A stretch of 64,000 nucleotides of DNA from Avena insularis (lineage: Eukaryota; Streptophyta; Magnoliopsida; Poales; Poaceae): assembly GCA_023614405.1 (NCBI GenBank), contig CM042694.1, forward strand, positions 114,760,685 to 114,824,684, written 5' to 3'. Below are positions 1 through 11,475 of the stretch, piece after piece (the stretch's first letter is position 1; each line of letters starts with the position of its first letter). Under the pieces are notes generated by a model. The model was not told the origin of the DNA. It saw nothing but the letters and a program-made list of their open reading frames with translations, and did no database searches. The position numbers and the translations under genes were made by a program.

Positions 1-1459
1 ACGAGTCGTCTCCTCACAAAACTAGCATAGAAACATACACATTGACAGTGTTAATCCATGTTATTGGCTAATATTTTGTCCAATGTTAGTCTGCAAATGC
101 CAATTGCAAACCAATTTTTTTCAAGATCTACCTTTTTTAGATGCCTCTCGTCAGACCAGAGAAATTGAACTATGGACATGAAGAGGTGTTCACATATAAT
201 AATTTAATTTAATTTTTCAGATGATCTAAGTTTCTTATTGCGAAGTTCCGCATGTAGATGAATGAGAAAGGATGCTTTCTGCGAGAGTGAAATTGTCCAT
301 TCAGCCTCATTGATCAATCTAAGCTACCTAATTTTCTTATTATAAATTTCTGTAGGTAGATGAATGTGAAAGGATGCTTTCTCCAAGAGTGAAGTTGTTC
401 GCTCATCTAGATCGATCAATGTGAGTACAACTACCAGAGCCAATATTTGCAAGAAATTAGGGTTTCAAGGTTCACTCTATTAAAAAAGGTTTCAAGATTC
501 ATATGATAGAAATTAGGGTTTCAAGAAATATCTATGAGTGTACATCAAATATTTGCTTGTAAGTTTTAGAAGATGCTACACATGGAGATTAGGTCCAACT
601 TGATTCACAATTCCACCATGAATCTCTTGGTAGGTTTAAATTGTCCTATATCAAAAATTATACCCGCAAATTATTAAAGATAGGTAGGAATATGTGAAAT
701 TGAAAGAAAATGTAAAAATTTAGAGAAGGTTTCTACACATGAGCTGAAATTTCAAATATTTCCAGGTAAATCATGCATCATAACTCTTTATGCAGTACGG
801 CCAACAAGTATTCCTCCTCTCTTATCGACATGCCCCTATTTCCTTGCTTGCACCCAAGTACGTAGTATATGCAAGGGTGAAATTATTCGATCTTCCATGG
901 CATATAAAGAAATGGGGGACCGGTCTATCATGAAGTCTATCTTACAATTTTCGAAATATAATTTCCCTTTTCTAGAAAGCGTCTTTTAAATTGATTTCAC
1001 TTGGAATATATAAAAAATATTAATATGATGACTAAGCATGTATTTATTATAACTTATTTCTTATTCTATCTGTTCTATGGAAGTATAGCACTCCTCCAAC
1101 TATTTAAAGTAAGTAAACACTTTATATCAAAAGTAGCAAAGCTCTTGACATGAAACATGTTATCTTGTCTTAAACTACCTAAACACACCCAAATTTGGTA
1201 CCTTAAGGACCGCTGAAAGCATGGATATTCATAGTTGGACAGTTGAATTAGATGACCGACGAAAGTGAGAGTGAGAGTGATATTTAGAACTTACTAATAA
1301 AAGTAAGTGCGAGAGTGGGTATTGGTTTAGATGAAAGAGTGTCTAGGAGGAACTAGACAACTAGACACTACTCATATATAGGAGAAGGTGAGATTCGAAC
1401 TCGGGCTGTCCAACACACCACCTCTTGTGCTAGCCAGAAGACCCCCGAGCCTTTCTCGT
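1..1459. other. AT-rich intergenic DNA with no recognisable gene
   Basis: I see no coding region, RNA gene or transposon end here beyond the internal duplication at 231-422. The ORF at 1388-1570 is short, has no recognisable domain, and runs into a repeat also found near 3.47 kb. Confidence 0.5.
231..422. repeat. Imperfect tandem duplication, about 90 bp unit, two copies
   Basis: Copies at 231-320 and 333-422 share the order TTTCTTAT, GTAGATGAATG, AAAGGATGCTTTCT, GAGTGAA and GATCAAT with scattered substitutions. No function is apparent. Confidence 0.75.
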
Positions 1460-1755
1460 ATTGGTTTAGAACTTACTAATGAAAGTGAGTGTAGACCATG
1501 TATTCAAAAAAGTCTAGCTGGTGCTGGTGACATGCTTGCAGCTACTAGCTATAAAAAATTATTTCGATAAGAGGTACCAGCTATAAATGGACTATCTCTT
1601 TTTCTAGAACGAAAGGGACATTATTTAACAACTATAAATGTTTCCGATAGTTCTATATAAACAGATTGTTGTATTAGTGGTTTTTTACATCTATACACTC
1701 ATGGCAATTGACCCACCTAAGATAGGCTTGGGCACATGTATACATAAGATAGTCG
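1460..1755. repeat. Direct repeat, copy 1 (partner at 3471-3770)
   Basis: About 300 bp recurs in the same orientation 2 kb downstream. Shared landmarks are AAGTCTAGCTGGT, GAGGTACCAGCTATAAATGG, AGTTCTATATAAA and CCTAAGATAG. The two copies bracket an F-box fragment and four snoRNA relics, which points to segmental duplication. No TG..CA ends or target duplication are seen, so I do not call them LTRs. Confidence 0.75.
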
Positions 1756-1769
1756 TGCTCAATAAGCAT

Positions 1770-2165
1770 GTCTGTGGACGAGGATACCAGGAATCCGTCC
1801 ACCCAGGTAGCCATGTGTCCATGTCGACCATCACTTTGCTCAGACTTCGGACGATCACGTAGATCTTTCGCCCAATGGATACGAGCCCAACATCACCTAG
1901 TCCTTGGTCTCGTTCACCCACGTCGTCAGCTTCGTCCATATATGACTGGTCGAGCACGTAGAGCGTCCCATTGTAGGACATTCCCCTCCATGTCTGGTTG
2001 ATGCAATTGTGTATGTCAGCAAAGTACATTCTGTTGTAGTCAGCCTTGTGGATGGTCACCAAGGAGAAAAACAAGAACAAAAAGTACTCATTCTCAAAAA
2101 AATTATCAGTATAGGAATGACTCAGCACTCGGTAACCTGTATTTGTTCCTAAAGTTGGAGCACAC
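1770..2165 (-). pseudogene. SKIP4-like F-box/Kelch fragment, copy F1 (C-terminal part)
   Basis: On the minus strand this encodes a decayed C-terminal Kelch segment related to the gene at 23.9 kb. Landmarks are LVTIHKADYNRMYFADIHN, INQTWRG, GTLYVLDQS and SIGRKIYVI. Reading the homology needs frame changes, stops interrupt other frames, and the F-box exon is absent. Four snoRNA-like relics lie just upstream on the same strand, as they do in the better-preserved locus. It is a duplicated relic, not a working gene. Confidence 0.8.
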
Positions 2166-2215
2166 AAACTTAAAACTAAATAAATTATATCATTAGAATT
2201 AAATGTTTATGACTT

Positions 2216-2326
2216 CTTGCTCGGAATATTAGACCAGTTAGAATGTGTAATCAAGGAAGCAGCACTCTGTCAGGTTTGGCCCATCACCTCTCTCAGATGC
2301 CATCCCTCAGATTTATCACAACAAAC
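2216..2326 (-). ncRNA. Degenerate C/D snoRNA relic, copy L
   Basis: It aligns with the snoRNA family at 25.4-28.1 kb. Box C reads GTGATAA, a CTGA remains at the D' position, box D is lost, and the guide region is altered (GGGATGGCAT). Probably non-functional. Confidence 0.55.
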
Positions 2327-2701
2327 AATCATCAAAAAGTAAAATCCAAAATCTCTCTAACACTATTTGTTAACTTCCGATGAATAATGCTTCACAAAGT
2401 GACAATTTGAGAAAAACAATCAAAGATAATACAAAAATTGTTTGATTTTCTAGAGAAAATTTGTGGTGATTGCCACAAGATAGGAGAGAAATACTTGGGT
2501 CAAGTAATCATGATTTGATCAACTGAACTATGCACTTGCCATCATCATTCGGCCTAGACAAACCGATTGCTCCCTAGAAGAAGGAACCAATTTAGGCAAC
2601 GAATTCATAGTATTTTCAAGTTGGACATGTCCTTAAATTAGAAGGAGCACAACAATAACCTAACAAGAAGATTGGTAACTGTCCATTACACAATGTACAA
2701 C

Positions 2702-2800
2702 TTTGCTCAAAATATATGTTAGATTTAGGATGTATAATCAGTGAAGTAGCACCTTTTGAAGAGCTACCTCACGCAGAAACCATAGATTCATCACATAAAT
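2702..2800 (-). ncRNA. Degenerate C/D snoRNA relic, copy M
   Basis: Box C (GTGATGA) survives. The D' and D CTGA motifs are changed and the 18S guide core is destroyed. The central TAGGATGTATAATCA block still matches the intact copies. Confidence 0.55.
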
Positions 2801-2908
2801 TAGGTTGATGTGCTCATTATTTTGAGATAGGTACCATAACATAAATAGCATTCCACTCTAAAAGCACGAGCAACTTGTGAATTACTTGTCAATTTAGAAA
2901 TGCATGTG

Positions 2909-3015
2909 TTTACTTAGAAGATATGACCACTTTAGAGTGTATAATCAAGAAAGGTGACATTTTCAAGGTCTACCTTACTCAAATATATTTTTCCTTGTGA
3001 TCCATCACAACAAAC
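2909..3015 (-). ncRNA. Degenerate C/D snoRNA relic, copy N
   Basis: The GTGATGG box C, the central TATAATCAA block and the terminal AAAC remain. The guide is replaced by T-rich sequence and both D boxes are lost. Confidence 0.5.
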
Positions 3016-3120
3016 GATCAAGAACAAAACATGTACTTGGCATGTGCTGAATAGTAATAAACGAAATAACCAATGAACACTTAACAAAAATGGTTAGCAT
3101 GTCAAGCAAAATCCAGGGCA

Positions 3121-3211
3121 TTTTATCAGATATTAGCCTCAGAATGGGCATAATCACAAGAAGGCTAGACCCATCGCCTAGATAACGTCCTTGTATAATC
3201 ATCACAACAAG
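3121..3211 (-). ncRNA. Type-2 C/D snoRNA relic, copy O
   Basis: On the minus strand there is box C GTGATGA, the guide-like ACAAGGACGTTAT, and a terminal CTGA. The D' CTGA has become CTAG. It belongs to the shorter, about 90 bp, sub-family also seen at 27042 and 28053, always about 100 bp from the conserved 5'-end motif (here 3357-3402). Confidence 0.6.
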
Positions 3212-3356
3212 CATAAGACTACCATCGCTAAGCTCAGAGGACACATGGACTGAACATAAAGCTAGGTACAAGAAGGAAGGTTGCTACTCTGTACAAATCA
3301 CATTTTCTTGCACAAGATAGTAACGAACTGGGGATTCTTCACTCATGAACGATTCC

Positions 3357-3402
3357 CACTAAGAAAACCACACTACATCGCCCGAGACCTCCATCCCTAA
3401 AT
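3357..3402 (-). repeat. Conserved 5'-end motif of the duplicated unit (copy 1 of 5)
   Basis: The motif CACTACATCGCCCGAGACCT followed by CCATCCCTAA recurs at 14141-14200, 16043-16125, 27251-27320 and 28230-28320. Each time it is followed at lower coordinates by a type-2 snoRNA or its relic. It marks the promoter-proximal edge of each duplicated F-box/snoRNA unit. Confidence 0.7.
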
Positions 3403-3470
3403 GAAATATTTTTCTTGGTACCCTTAAGGACCGTGGAATTATATGAGATATGTAAGTGACTGCGAGAGTT

Positions 3471-3770
3471 GGTATGGTTCAGAACTTTACTAATGATGAA
3501 AGTGAGTGTGGGCCATGTATTTAGCAAAGTCTAGCTGGTCGCTGGCTTGCAGCTACCCGCTATACAAAATTATTTCGAAAAGAGGTACCAGCTATAAATG
3601 GACTATCACTTTATTTAAAACGAATGGGACTTTATCTAGCAACTATAAAATTTTATAATAGTTCTATATAAATAGATTGTTGTAGTAGTGGTTTGTGTAT
3701 ACACTGATGGAAATTGACCCAACAATGATCACCTGAAAAGCCAACCTAAGATAGACTTGTACACATGCAC
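3471..3770. repeat. Direct repeat, copy 2 (partner at 1460-1755)
   Basis: Second copy of the 300-bp repeat with the same landmarks and small indels. It shows that the block starting at 1.46 kb was duplicated or flanked by duplicates. Confidence 0.75.
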
Positions 3771-3775
3771 ACAAA

Positions 3776-4424
3776 AGAATGTGGCATGCAAAGACTGAAT
3801 TTTTTTCCGTCTTCAATTCCCTACAATGTGAGCATGAGAGACATCAGGATGTTCCTGTACCAGCTAGGAGTGATATGGAACCTTTTGCAAATAGTTTACC
3901 CCTGTGTACAAGTGCGGAGAATGCTAGAAGCCACCTTCTCCATCTCCGTGAGCATGCTCGGGAGCATAATGTGGATCGCACATAGAGCAACCCTGCATGG
4001 AGTATTGTTTGAGTCAACCTACCGGTACCGTATATTGAATTTTCACTTTGAAAGATCATTTCTACATCAAGAAATCGTTGTCTTGTATTAAATATAGTCT
4101 TATACACGCACTAGGAGAAATTCGAGTATTATAATTGGTTTGTAAAAAAATGAGCCGACTCTAAAAGGCGCTCCCTGAGTCGATTTTTCGAGAAACCAAG
4201 TTCAAAGAAAGAACGACATCAATAATATATCTTGGAGTTAGCTAAAATTAGAATACAACTCCATTAATCTTGGAAGTAGCATTAAACTACCCCAAAAACA
4301 ATATTAGAGATGAGTGAAATTAAAATCCCAACCCAAAAATGGTAGAGTTGGTTAAAAAAACGACTCACCCGCAAAAAAAAACCTGACTAGAGTCAGGTAT
4401 TTTAAAATCCGACTAAGTGAAGTT
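3776..4424. other. Unassigned intergenic DNA
   Basis: ORFs of 68-108 codons overlap on both strands at 3765-4107 with no recognisable domain. From 4105 there is a CACTAGGAG motif and several GACTC/GAGTC words, but no matching inverted end. Confidence 0.4.
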
Positions 4425-4660
4425 GTGATGCCAAGTGGCATATACCACCACCCTAGCAGTCGTGTGCACATTGATGGTCACCGTGCCCAACCCTCGGCCG
4501 ATCATGTAGATCTTTCTACCGATGGCCACGAGAATGCACGGGGTCGCGTGATCTTGCAGAGGATGATGCATGGTAGACGTGTCAACGTTGCTTGTCACCA
4601 TGCTCAGCCCTGTACCAATCACATCGATCTTACTCCCAACGGCCATGTACTCTCCCTTTA
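4425..4660 (-). pseudogene. SKIP4-like Kelch fragment, copy F2, internally duplicated
   Basis: The minus strand encodes two successive versions of the C-terminal Kelch strand: VGSKIDVIGTGLSMVTSNVD, then IGRKIYMIGRGLGTVTINVH. The second closely matches the segment near 23.95 kb. The tandem doubling of one Kelch strand, with nothing else of the gene, marks this as a rearranged fragment. Confidence 0.7.
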
Positions 4661-4679
4661 ATCTCCATTTATGAACCAC

Positions 4680-5879
4680 CCTATTTTACAACACACCCAT
4701 TGATTTCCATTGATCATAAACTACTCTTTGATTCGGCGGTATACATGTACCGATGAACTACCATACATAGTAGGCAAGACTTGATTTAATTAAGTAGAAG
4801 CAGTACCCTGTGGATAAACTGATTAACTGCTACTTTATTTCCTAGTCGTTTTATTTGATGGTGGTGTAGTATGTTAAGTTCAATAATAGAGAGAAGAGTT
4901 TTCCACAATCACAGCTTGCATACAACCAGACAAAGTATCTTGCATCACCATAGCCACTATCTACTTGCTTGCAGGTGACCAATCATCCGGTCGATTTTTT
5001 ATAGTGATGCAATCCAACCTACCAAACAAAATATCAGAACATGGCCCAAATCAGGTTTGCGGCGGGTTATGCCACCAATGCCTCCCAAGAGCGGAAAATC
5101 CCGTGAAGCATGCCAAACACTTCCCAAATGCGCACGAAACACAACAGCTAAACATGAGATACACTACGCAGACTATTGGACACGTTTGCATGGTGGAGAG
5201 AGCCCAAAATAAGGGCGACCTCTACGATGTGCGCCACCCAAACACTATGCTTATTTGACAATTATATATTTATAGTAATAGATTAGAGATCATGAGCTGT
5301 CACCAGCGATTACAAGATAAAGTGTGAAAGAAACAAGAAATTTTTTGAGGTCATCAAACTCTTTATTCTCCCATGACATAATCTTCTACTTTTGTGAAGG
5401 AAGATGCAGAAAATGACATAGATACTAACCCACATATCTATAAATATAAAATCGATATTTTTTGCATAATATTAATCTTGAGCTGCAGTCGCAATGCTAA
5501 GGCTCGCCCAGGAAGCAATCATTAAACTAATTAACTAACAATGGCAAGAGTAGCAACACCAATATGACAATGAAAAAACAACTGAGCAACTTGGTCAAAG
5601 TAACCGTGAGCCATGAGTCCGAATCACCATTGCCGATAATGTAAAAGTCGGGAAAATATTGCAAGCACAATCCTCCTTGCAAGTGCCATGAGAAAAAAAA
5701 TCAAACTCTATCTTGATGATGATCAACCAAGAAAATAATTAAAACCTTTGGCAAAAACGGGTATTTGGCGTGCACACATGGTGTCATACAACCAAAAACA
5801 ATGGTACCTTCTCTACAACTCAATCAAATTATTTTTGAGAGCTGATGTGATTCAAACATTGAAAATTATGAGATGACAC
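4680..5879. other. Unassigned intergenic DNA
   Basis: I see no convincing gene or transposon end. The 97-codon ORF at 4965-5258 has no recognisable domain. Confidence 0.4.
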
Positions 5880-6283
5880 AAATGGACTATTCCTTACTAA
5901 GAAGCGGTGGCTTCCAGGTAGATGCAACACCTGCTACTATTATGATAGAAGAGAATCTGAAAAGCTGGCTCTAAAGTAGTTATATGATCCATCTGAATTT
6001 TTGTAGTTCGTCTATTTTACATTCTTGCGGAAAACGCACCAGTATAAGGGTTGGACTGTGTTGAATGGTGATGTCGTATCATTCAGAGCAAAAACACATC
6101 TCACGCCACGAATAATACACAAACTTAACCTTTCTTTTGTTATAGTTAAAAAGTCCATATACAGCCATCCTGAAAGAAAATTTGACGTACAACCAAAGGA
6201 AAGTTACTCTGTTATATTAGACCACATGGGGCAAATGTAGTCAGAAAAACAACTTATTCCATATATGCAACAACAAACACCTA
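5880..6283 (-). repeat. 3'-flank of a duplicated F-box unit, split by the copia insertion
   Basis: This matches sequence downstream of the F-box gene (23360-23880). Shared words include TCTATTTTAC, TTCTTGC, TAAGGGTTG and CCACATGG. It also matches 19720-19884 (GGTGGCTTCCAGGTA, TTCAGAGCAAAAACACAT). It continues past the copia element at 11214 into F-box fragment F3. Confidence 0.7.
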
Positions 6284-6452
6284 TGTAAGATAGGGGAAAC
6301 CACACGTTAGGTGGCCTTGTATTGCTCATTATATAAGAGGATTACAAAGAGTCCCGGTTGCATACAACATAGACATATATACAAGGAATACATACGTATA
6401 CGTATACGTATCCTACATCTATACAAACACATGTAGGATATGTATTCTAACA
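6284..6452 (-). repeat. Copia 3' LTR (left on the map)
   Basis: Starts TGTAAGATAGGGG and ends TATTCTAACA on the plus strand. It contains a repeated CGTATA run and differs from the right LTR by substitutions and one short indel in that run. Confidence 0.95.
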
Positions 6453-6462
6453 CCCTCCCTCA
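6453..6462 (-). other. Copia polypurine tract
   Basis: Plus-strand CCCTCCCTCA reads TGAGGGAGGG on the element strand, directly against the 3' LTR, where second-strand synthesis is primed. Confidence 0.85.
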
Positions 6463-9400
6463 GTCAAAACTGGGCAGCCGACTAATGTTGAGACTGTCCC
6501 GAAAGTCCAAGAAGAGAGGCAATGATAATCCTTTGGTGAAGAACTGTGATAAACTAGGAACGTGTAGCACCTTAACCTCGCCAGTGGTCACGCGATCTCT
6601 GACAAAGTGTAGATCAATCTCCACATGCTTGGTATGTTGGTGATGCACTGGATTATGTGTCATGTAAACAGAGCTCACATTGTCACAGAAGACCACTGAA
6701 GCATCATGCACCGGTCGATGAAGCTCCAAAAGTAGTTGTCGAAGCCAACAAGATTCAGCCACCACATTTTCTACCGCCCGATACTCAGCCTTTGCACTCG
6801 ATCGGGAAATAGTGTGCTGTCGCTTAGCCGACCAAGACACCAAATTCACGCCGAGGAACACACAATAGCCTGAAGTAGACCGTCGAGTGTCTGGACAACC
6901 TGCCCAGTCAGTGTCAGAGTAGGCCAGCAATTTTTTCGATGTGCGTCGATACAAAGTGAGACCATAGTCGGTGGTGCCGCGGATGTAGCATAGAACACAC
7001 TTCACAAGGAGCAAGTGATTAGCCCGTGGATCATGCATATGAAGACATATCTGCTGTACTGCATAGAAGATATCTGGCCGAGTGAAAGTAAGGTATTGGA
7101 GACCTCCTGCAATACTGCGATATTCTATAGGATCAGCCACGGGATCACTAGACTGAGCTTCAAGCTTAGAAGCTGTATCAACTGGAGTGGAGATAGATTT
7201 ACATTGTAATATACCAGCTTTGTCAAGAAGCTCCAATGCATACTTCTCCTGTGAGAGGAACAAACTGTCCTTAGTGCGTCTGACTGAGATGCCCAGAAAA
7301 TAGTGAAGCTCACCCATATCTGTCATGCTAAACTCTTTACGAAGAGAAGCAATTAAAATGTGCAACAAAGTTGGAGAAGACGCTGTCAGGATAATGTCAT
7401 CCACATAGAGCAGGAGATAGGCCATGTCAGTGCCACGCCAGTAGACAAACAGGGAGCTATCAGACTTGGAGCCAACAAAACCAATAGTAGCAATGAACGA
7501 AGCAAACCGTTGAAACCATGCTCGAGGCGCCTGCTTCAAACCGTAGAGAGATTTGTTGAGGCCACACACCTTGTCAGGAAATCTGGGATCAGTAAACCCG
7601 AAAGGCTATCGAGCATACACGGTCTCGATGAGTGTGCCATTGAGGAAGGCGTTCTTGATATCAAGCTGATGAATCGGCCAGTTACTAGAGAGTGCAAGTG
7701 ATAACACCGTGCGTATGCTGGCTGGCTTGACCACATGGCTGAAAATCTCATCAAAATCAATACCTTCGCGCTGAGTAAAACCCTGGAGGACCCAACGAGC
7801 TTTGTATCGTTCCAATGAACCATCAGACTTCATCTTGTGACGAAAGATCCACTTGCCGGTGACAATGTTGGCACGGCCAAGTGTTGTTTGAGAGGAGCGC
7901 ACTGTACTCTTCAACCATTGCAGCATGCCAGTTGGGGTCTTTGAGAGCACCACGATAAGTCTTCGGTATTGGAGACAATCCTTCAACATGAAGATCAAAA
8001 ATTGTCTTGGGCTGCACAATGTCATGCTTGGCACGCGTGAGCATGGTGTGATACGGTGGCGGTGGTGGTGCTCGAGGACGACGAGCCCGAGGAGCATCCG
8101 TGGCGGGAGGCGGGGTAGAACTCGTGGATGGCGAGCTCGTAGAAGGCTCCGGGGCACCATCATCCGTAGACGCAGCGGGCGAGGGAGCGAACGAGGGCGA
8201 TCCTGACGGTGACAATCCGGCCGAGGACGGGCCAGGCGAGGTGGCCCGAGGCGGCGTGCGCGGGGTGGAAGATCCTGCCGTGGCAGGAGAAGTTCCCGCG
8301 GCAGGCTGCCGGGCAGTCACGGCAGGCTGCCGAATGCCCATGGCAGGCTGCCGAGTGGCCGCGGCAGAGCCCACGGCATAAGTTCCCGTGGTCGGCACGG
8401 TGAATGGCATCGGCAACATCGGCTGCTCAACCTGCAGAAAGTCATAACTTTGCAAAGTAGGAGTAGAGGATGGTGGTGATGCGTTAGAGGCAAAGGGAAA
8501 GACAGACTCGTCAAACACGACATGGCGAGAGATGATGATCTTTTGGGTGGAACGATCAAGGCAGCGATAGCCATGATGTTGAGATGGATACCCAAGGAAC
8601 ACACATGGCACGGAGCGAGGCGCAAGTTTATGCGGGGCAACAGCGGTGGTGTTGGGGTAGCATAAGCATCCGAAGACCCTAAGACCGTCATATGCAGGGT
8701 CGACACCATGAAGGGTTCGAAAAGGCATGCGATCCACGATGGCCTTGGAAGGCGGTCGATTGTGCAACAGTACGGCTGTATGGAGAGCCTCGGCCCAAAA
8801 GCGAGGTGGCATGCTAGCTTGAATTAGAAGGGTGCAAGTGATGTCGTTAAGGGTGCGAATAATTCTCTTGGCTTTACCGTTTTGTTGTGAAGTATAGGGA
8901 CATGAGAAGCGGAGTGCTATCCCATGGTGTTGGGCAAACGGTTGTAGGGAGGAATTATCGAACTCACGACCATTGTCACATTGGATGGCTTTCAAGGGTG
9001 CATGAAACTGTGTTTGGGCTAAGGCGTGGAGGGACGACAAGTGTGAGAAGGCTTCTGACTTGGCACATAAAGGATAAACTCAAGCGTATTGAGTGAAATC
9101 ATCGAGACAAACGAGATAATACTTAAAGCCAGAAATACTCTCAACAGGAGATATCCACAAATCACAATGTATAAGTTGAAACGGAGAATGTGTTACACGA
9201 TTGGTAGAAGAAAAAGGTAGACGAACATGGCGACCTAATTGACAAGCATGACACAAAGTAGATTTATTTTTATCCCCAGGAATAATGCAGGAGCGAGCTA
9301 ATGACTCCATGACCGGCCGTCCAGGGTGTCCAAGGCGCTGATGCCACATAGCAGGGTCGACGACAAGGAAGGCGTCTAGGCGGCTGGGGGAGGAGGTGCT

Positions 9401-9796
9401 AACAGGGTAGAGGGCTCCGGGACTATTGCATCTGAGAATCTCGGTCCTGGTTAGAAGGTCCTTCACAGAAAAACCATCAGGGTCAAATTCGACGGAAACA
9501 TGATTATCAATGGTGAATTGACGAATGGACAGGAGGTTTTTGACTATACTGGGAGCTACTAAGACATTGCGAAGATGCAGAGGATGCGAGGGAGTGGAAA
9601 TAGGAAAACGTGCATGCCCGGTAGCGGTGATCGGAAGGGTGGAACCGTTACCGACAACGACATCATGAGAGGAAGAAGAAGGAGGAGACACGGAGGTGAG
9701 CATACCGGGGTTCAATGCAAAGTGGGAGGTGGCGCCAGTGTCCATGACCCAATCGGTGGTGGGCGTCATCAGCGCGGACTGGTCCCATGAGGCAGT
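6460..9796 (-). pseudogene. Copia pol: protease, integrase, RT, RNase H (disabled)
   Basis: In element order I see the protease motif DTGATSHF; a GAG-pre-integrase zinc region (WHQRLGHPG, then CHACQLG); the integrase core with CDNGREF and a QQNGKAKR segment; a proline/serine-rich linker; the RT with KNAFLNG, YGLKQAPRAW and the catalytic LLYVDDIIL; and RNase H with YSDTDWAGCPDTRRSTSG and KTHVEID-like KHVEIDLHF. Reading is broken by a TGA at 9080-9082 (Trp codon lost in the integrase), a TAG at 7606-7608 inside RT, and a frameshift near 7820-7860. The pol stop abuts the purine tract. Confidence 0.92.
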
Positions 9797-10940
9797 CAAT
9801 GGAGCCGGTGATGATGGGGTGCAGCGCCGAGCCCATATGCAGGAGCCTGAGGAGCATAGCCGCCGTAGCCGTAGCCATAGGAGTGCGGCACGGTGTAGGG
9901 CCCTTGCACGTAGAAGGCGTGTTGCGGGGGCGGGGGCGGTGCATGTAGCTGGGGGGTCGAGCCTGCATACCAGGGCCGTATGGCCACATCTGGATCGCGC
10001 CATTCCAGGGCAGGAGCGGCGTGGGCCAGGTTGGAGGAGCGGTGGCCGGAGGTGTGACGACGGGGCCGGCTTGGATGATGGCGGTGTCCTTGGCAGCGTC
10101 CGTTGCAGCCTTCTTATTTTTCTTGCCCTTGCCACCGTTGCCCCGTCCGGAGTTGGGGGCGGTGGCGGCGTTGGAGTAGAGGGCCATGTCGTCGTTGCCA
10201 TTGCGCGAGCGACGATTCTTGCGCTTCATGTCTTGGAGCGAGAGAAGAGAACGGCACTTCTCAAACGAGATGTTGGGCATGAGGGAGATGAGATCGGCAG
10301 CGCCCTCATATTGCTCGGAAAGTCCGTTGAGGCAGTGGATCACCGGCTTGGCATCGTATTCCGGGGAGCCGAGATCCGCGAGACCGTCGGCGAGGGCCTT
10401 GATCTTCTTCAAGTACTCGGTCATGTTCATCTCGCCCATCTTGATATCGCCCAGCTCGGTGGAGAGGTGGAGCTGGCGGTTGATCTTGTGGTCATTGAAG
10501 AGTCCGTTGATGCTTGTCCACAGCTCGATGGCGAGGGGGTCTTTGCCCGGTGTCATGACGGCGTCAAGGAGGCCGAGGGACACGGACCCGTAGAGCCAGG
10601 AGACAACCGTGGCATCCAAGAAAGCCCACTCTGGAGTAGGAACAGACGGAGCAGGGGCGTCGACGTGGTCGAGCAGCGCATACTTGCGGAGGGTGGCACG
10701 GAATAAGGTGCGCCATTGGCGATGAACGCCGGTGTCGAGGGCCAGCTCAACGGGGATGTGCCCCTTGATGGAGTGGAGGCCGATGGCTTGGGCATGCAAC
10801 GAGGTGAGCGAGATGGCCCCCACGCTGGAGGAGAGGGCGGTGGCGAGAGAGAGCTACGACTGGGCGTCAGCAGCTTCTTTGGCCTCGCGGTCTTCTTTTT
10901 CCTTTGCGGCTTGCGCGATCCGTGCGGCGTCGTCACCCAT
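9797..10940 (-). pseudogene. Copia gag (disabled)
   Basis: The likely start is the ATG at 10938-10940, followed by 28 codons rich in Ala, Lys and Glu. A TAG at 10854-10856 then interrupts the frame. After it runs a UBN2-type gag: WRTLFRATLRKYAL, WTSINGLFNDHK, LGDIKMGEMNMTEYLKKIK, and LNGLSEQYEGAADLI. A Lys-rich stretch and a Pro/Tyr/Gly-rich tail follow. No CCHC knuckle is visible. Frame changes between 9800 and 9990 separate it from the protease. Confidence 0.88.
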
Positions 10941-11040
10941 TGCAGAGGAGCGGCGAGGCTAGAAGGGGAGAGGTGGGTGGTTTGCAGAGGCCTACGGCGG
11001 CGGAAGCGGGAGGAGGCGCAGGTTCGGTTGGGGTTTTGCG

Positions 11041-11050
11041 TCTGATACCA
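11041..11050 (-). other. Copia primer-binding site (initiator Met tRNA type)
   Basis: The element strand reads TGGTATCAGA immediately inside the 5' LTR, the usual copia primer site complementary to the 3' end of tRNA-iMet. Confidence 0.9.
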
Positions 11051-11213
11051 TATAAGATAGGGGAAACCATACGTTAGGTGGTCTTGTATTGCTCATTATA
11101 TAAGAGGATTACAAGGAGTCCCGATTACATACAACACGTACATATATACAAGAAATACACACGTATACGTATCCTACATGTATACAAACACGTGTAGGAT
11201 ATGTATTCTAACA
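11051..11213 (-). repeat. Copia 5' LTR (right on the map)
   Basis: Begins TATAAGATAGGGG; the usual TG terminus is changed to TA. Ends TATTCTAACA, followed by the target duplication ACCTA. Confidence 0.94.
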
Positions 11214-11244
11214 ACCTAGGTAGACAAATAGTAGGTCAACACTG

Positions 11245-11475
11245 TCATCCTTGATATGGTGATGACCCTGCACCTCTCTCTAACGGGAAGTCATGCTCCA
11301 TCAGTGGGCCATCCACCCTGGCAGCTGTGTCTACGTCGATTGTCAGCATGCTCAGCCCTCTGCCAATCACATAGATCGTCCTCACATGGAGGTCGCGTGA
11401 GCGTCGGACAGCCTGCCGAGCATAATCCACTCCTTGGTCCGTTCACCCACATCATAAGGTTTGTGGGACTGGTCG
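11245..11475 (-). pseudogene. SKIP4-like Kelch fragment, copy F3 (C-terminus)
   Basis: The minus strand carries the 3' end of the duplicated F-box gene. TIYVIGRGLSMLTIDVDTAA and LMEHDFPLERG match the C-terminal end near 23.9 kb. It keeps a segment (LTRPPCE in one frame) that the longer copy at 23.9 kb lacks, so the longer copy has the deletion. Frameshifts break the reading. Confidence 0.8.

Larger units (their letters stand above)
6284..11213 (-). mobile_element. Complete, inactive Ty1/copia LTR retrotransposon
   Basis: A full-length element of about 4.9 kb on the minus strand. It has short LTRs (169 and 163 bp), an initiator-Met-type primer site next to the right LTR, a purine tract next to the left LTR, and 5-bp target duplications ACCTA at 6279-6283 and 11214-11218. 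Domain order is gag, protease, integrase, reverse transcriptase, RNase H, which defines copia. At least three nonsense codons and several frameshifts make it non-coding for a working polyprotein. It sits inside the 3'-flank of a duplicated F-box unit. Confidence 0.96.

Noticed and set aside
1460..3770. The 1460-1755 and 3471-3770 repeats as LTRs of one element
   Set aside because: No TG..CA ends, primer site or target duplication. The enclosed DNA is duplicated F-box/snoRNA sequence.
4105..4424. Small CACTA-type MITE starting CACTAGGAG
   Set aside because: The right end (GACTAAGTG) is not an inverted match and no 3-bp target duplication was found.
9696..10706. 336-codon plus-strand ORF
   Set aside because: It is antisense to the copia gag, GC-rich, and has no domain; a shadow ORF.
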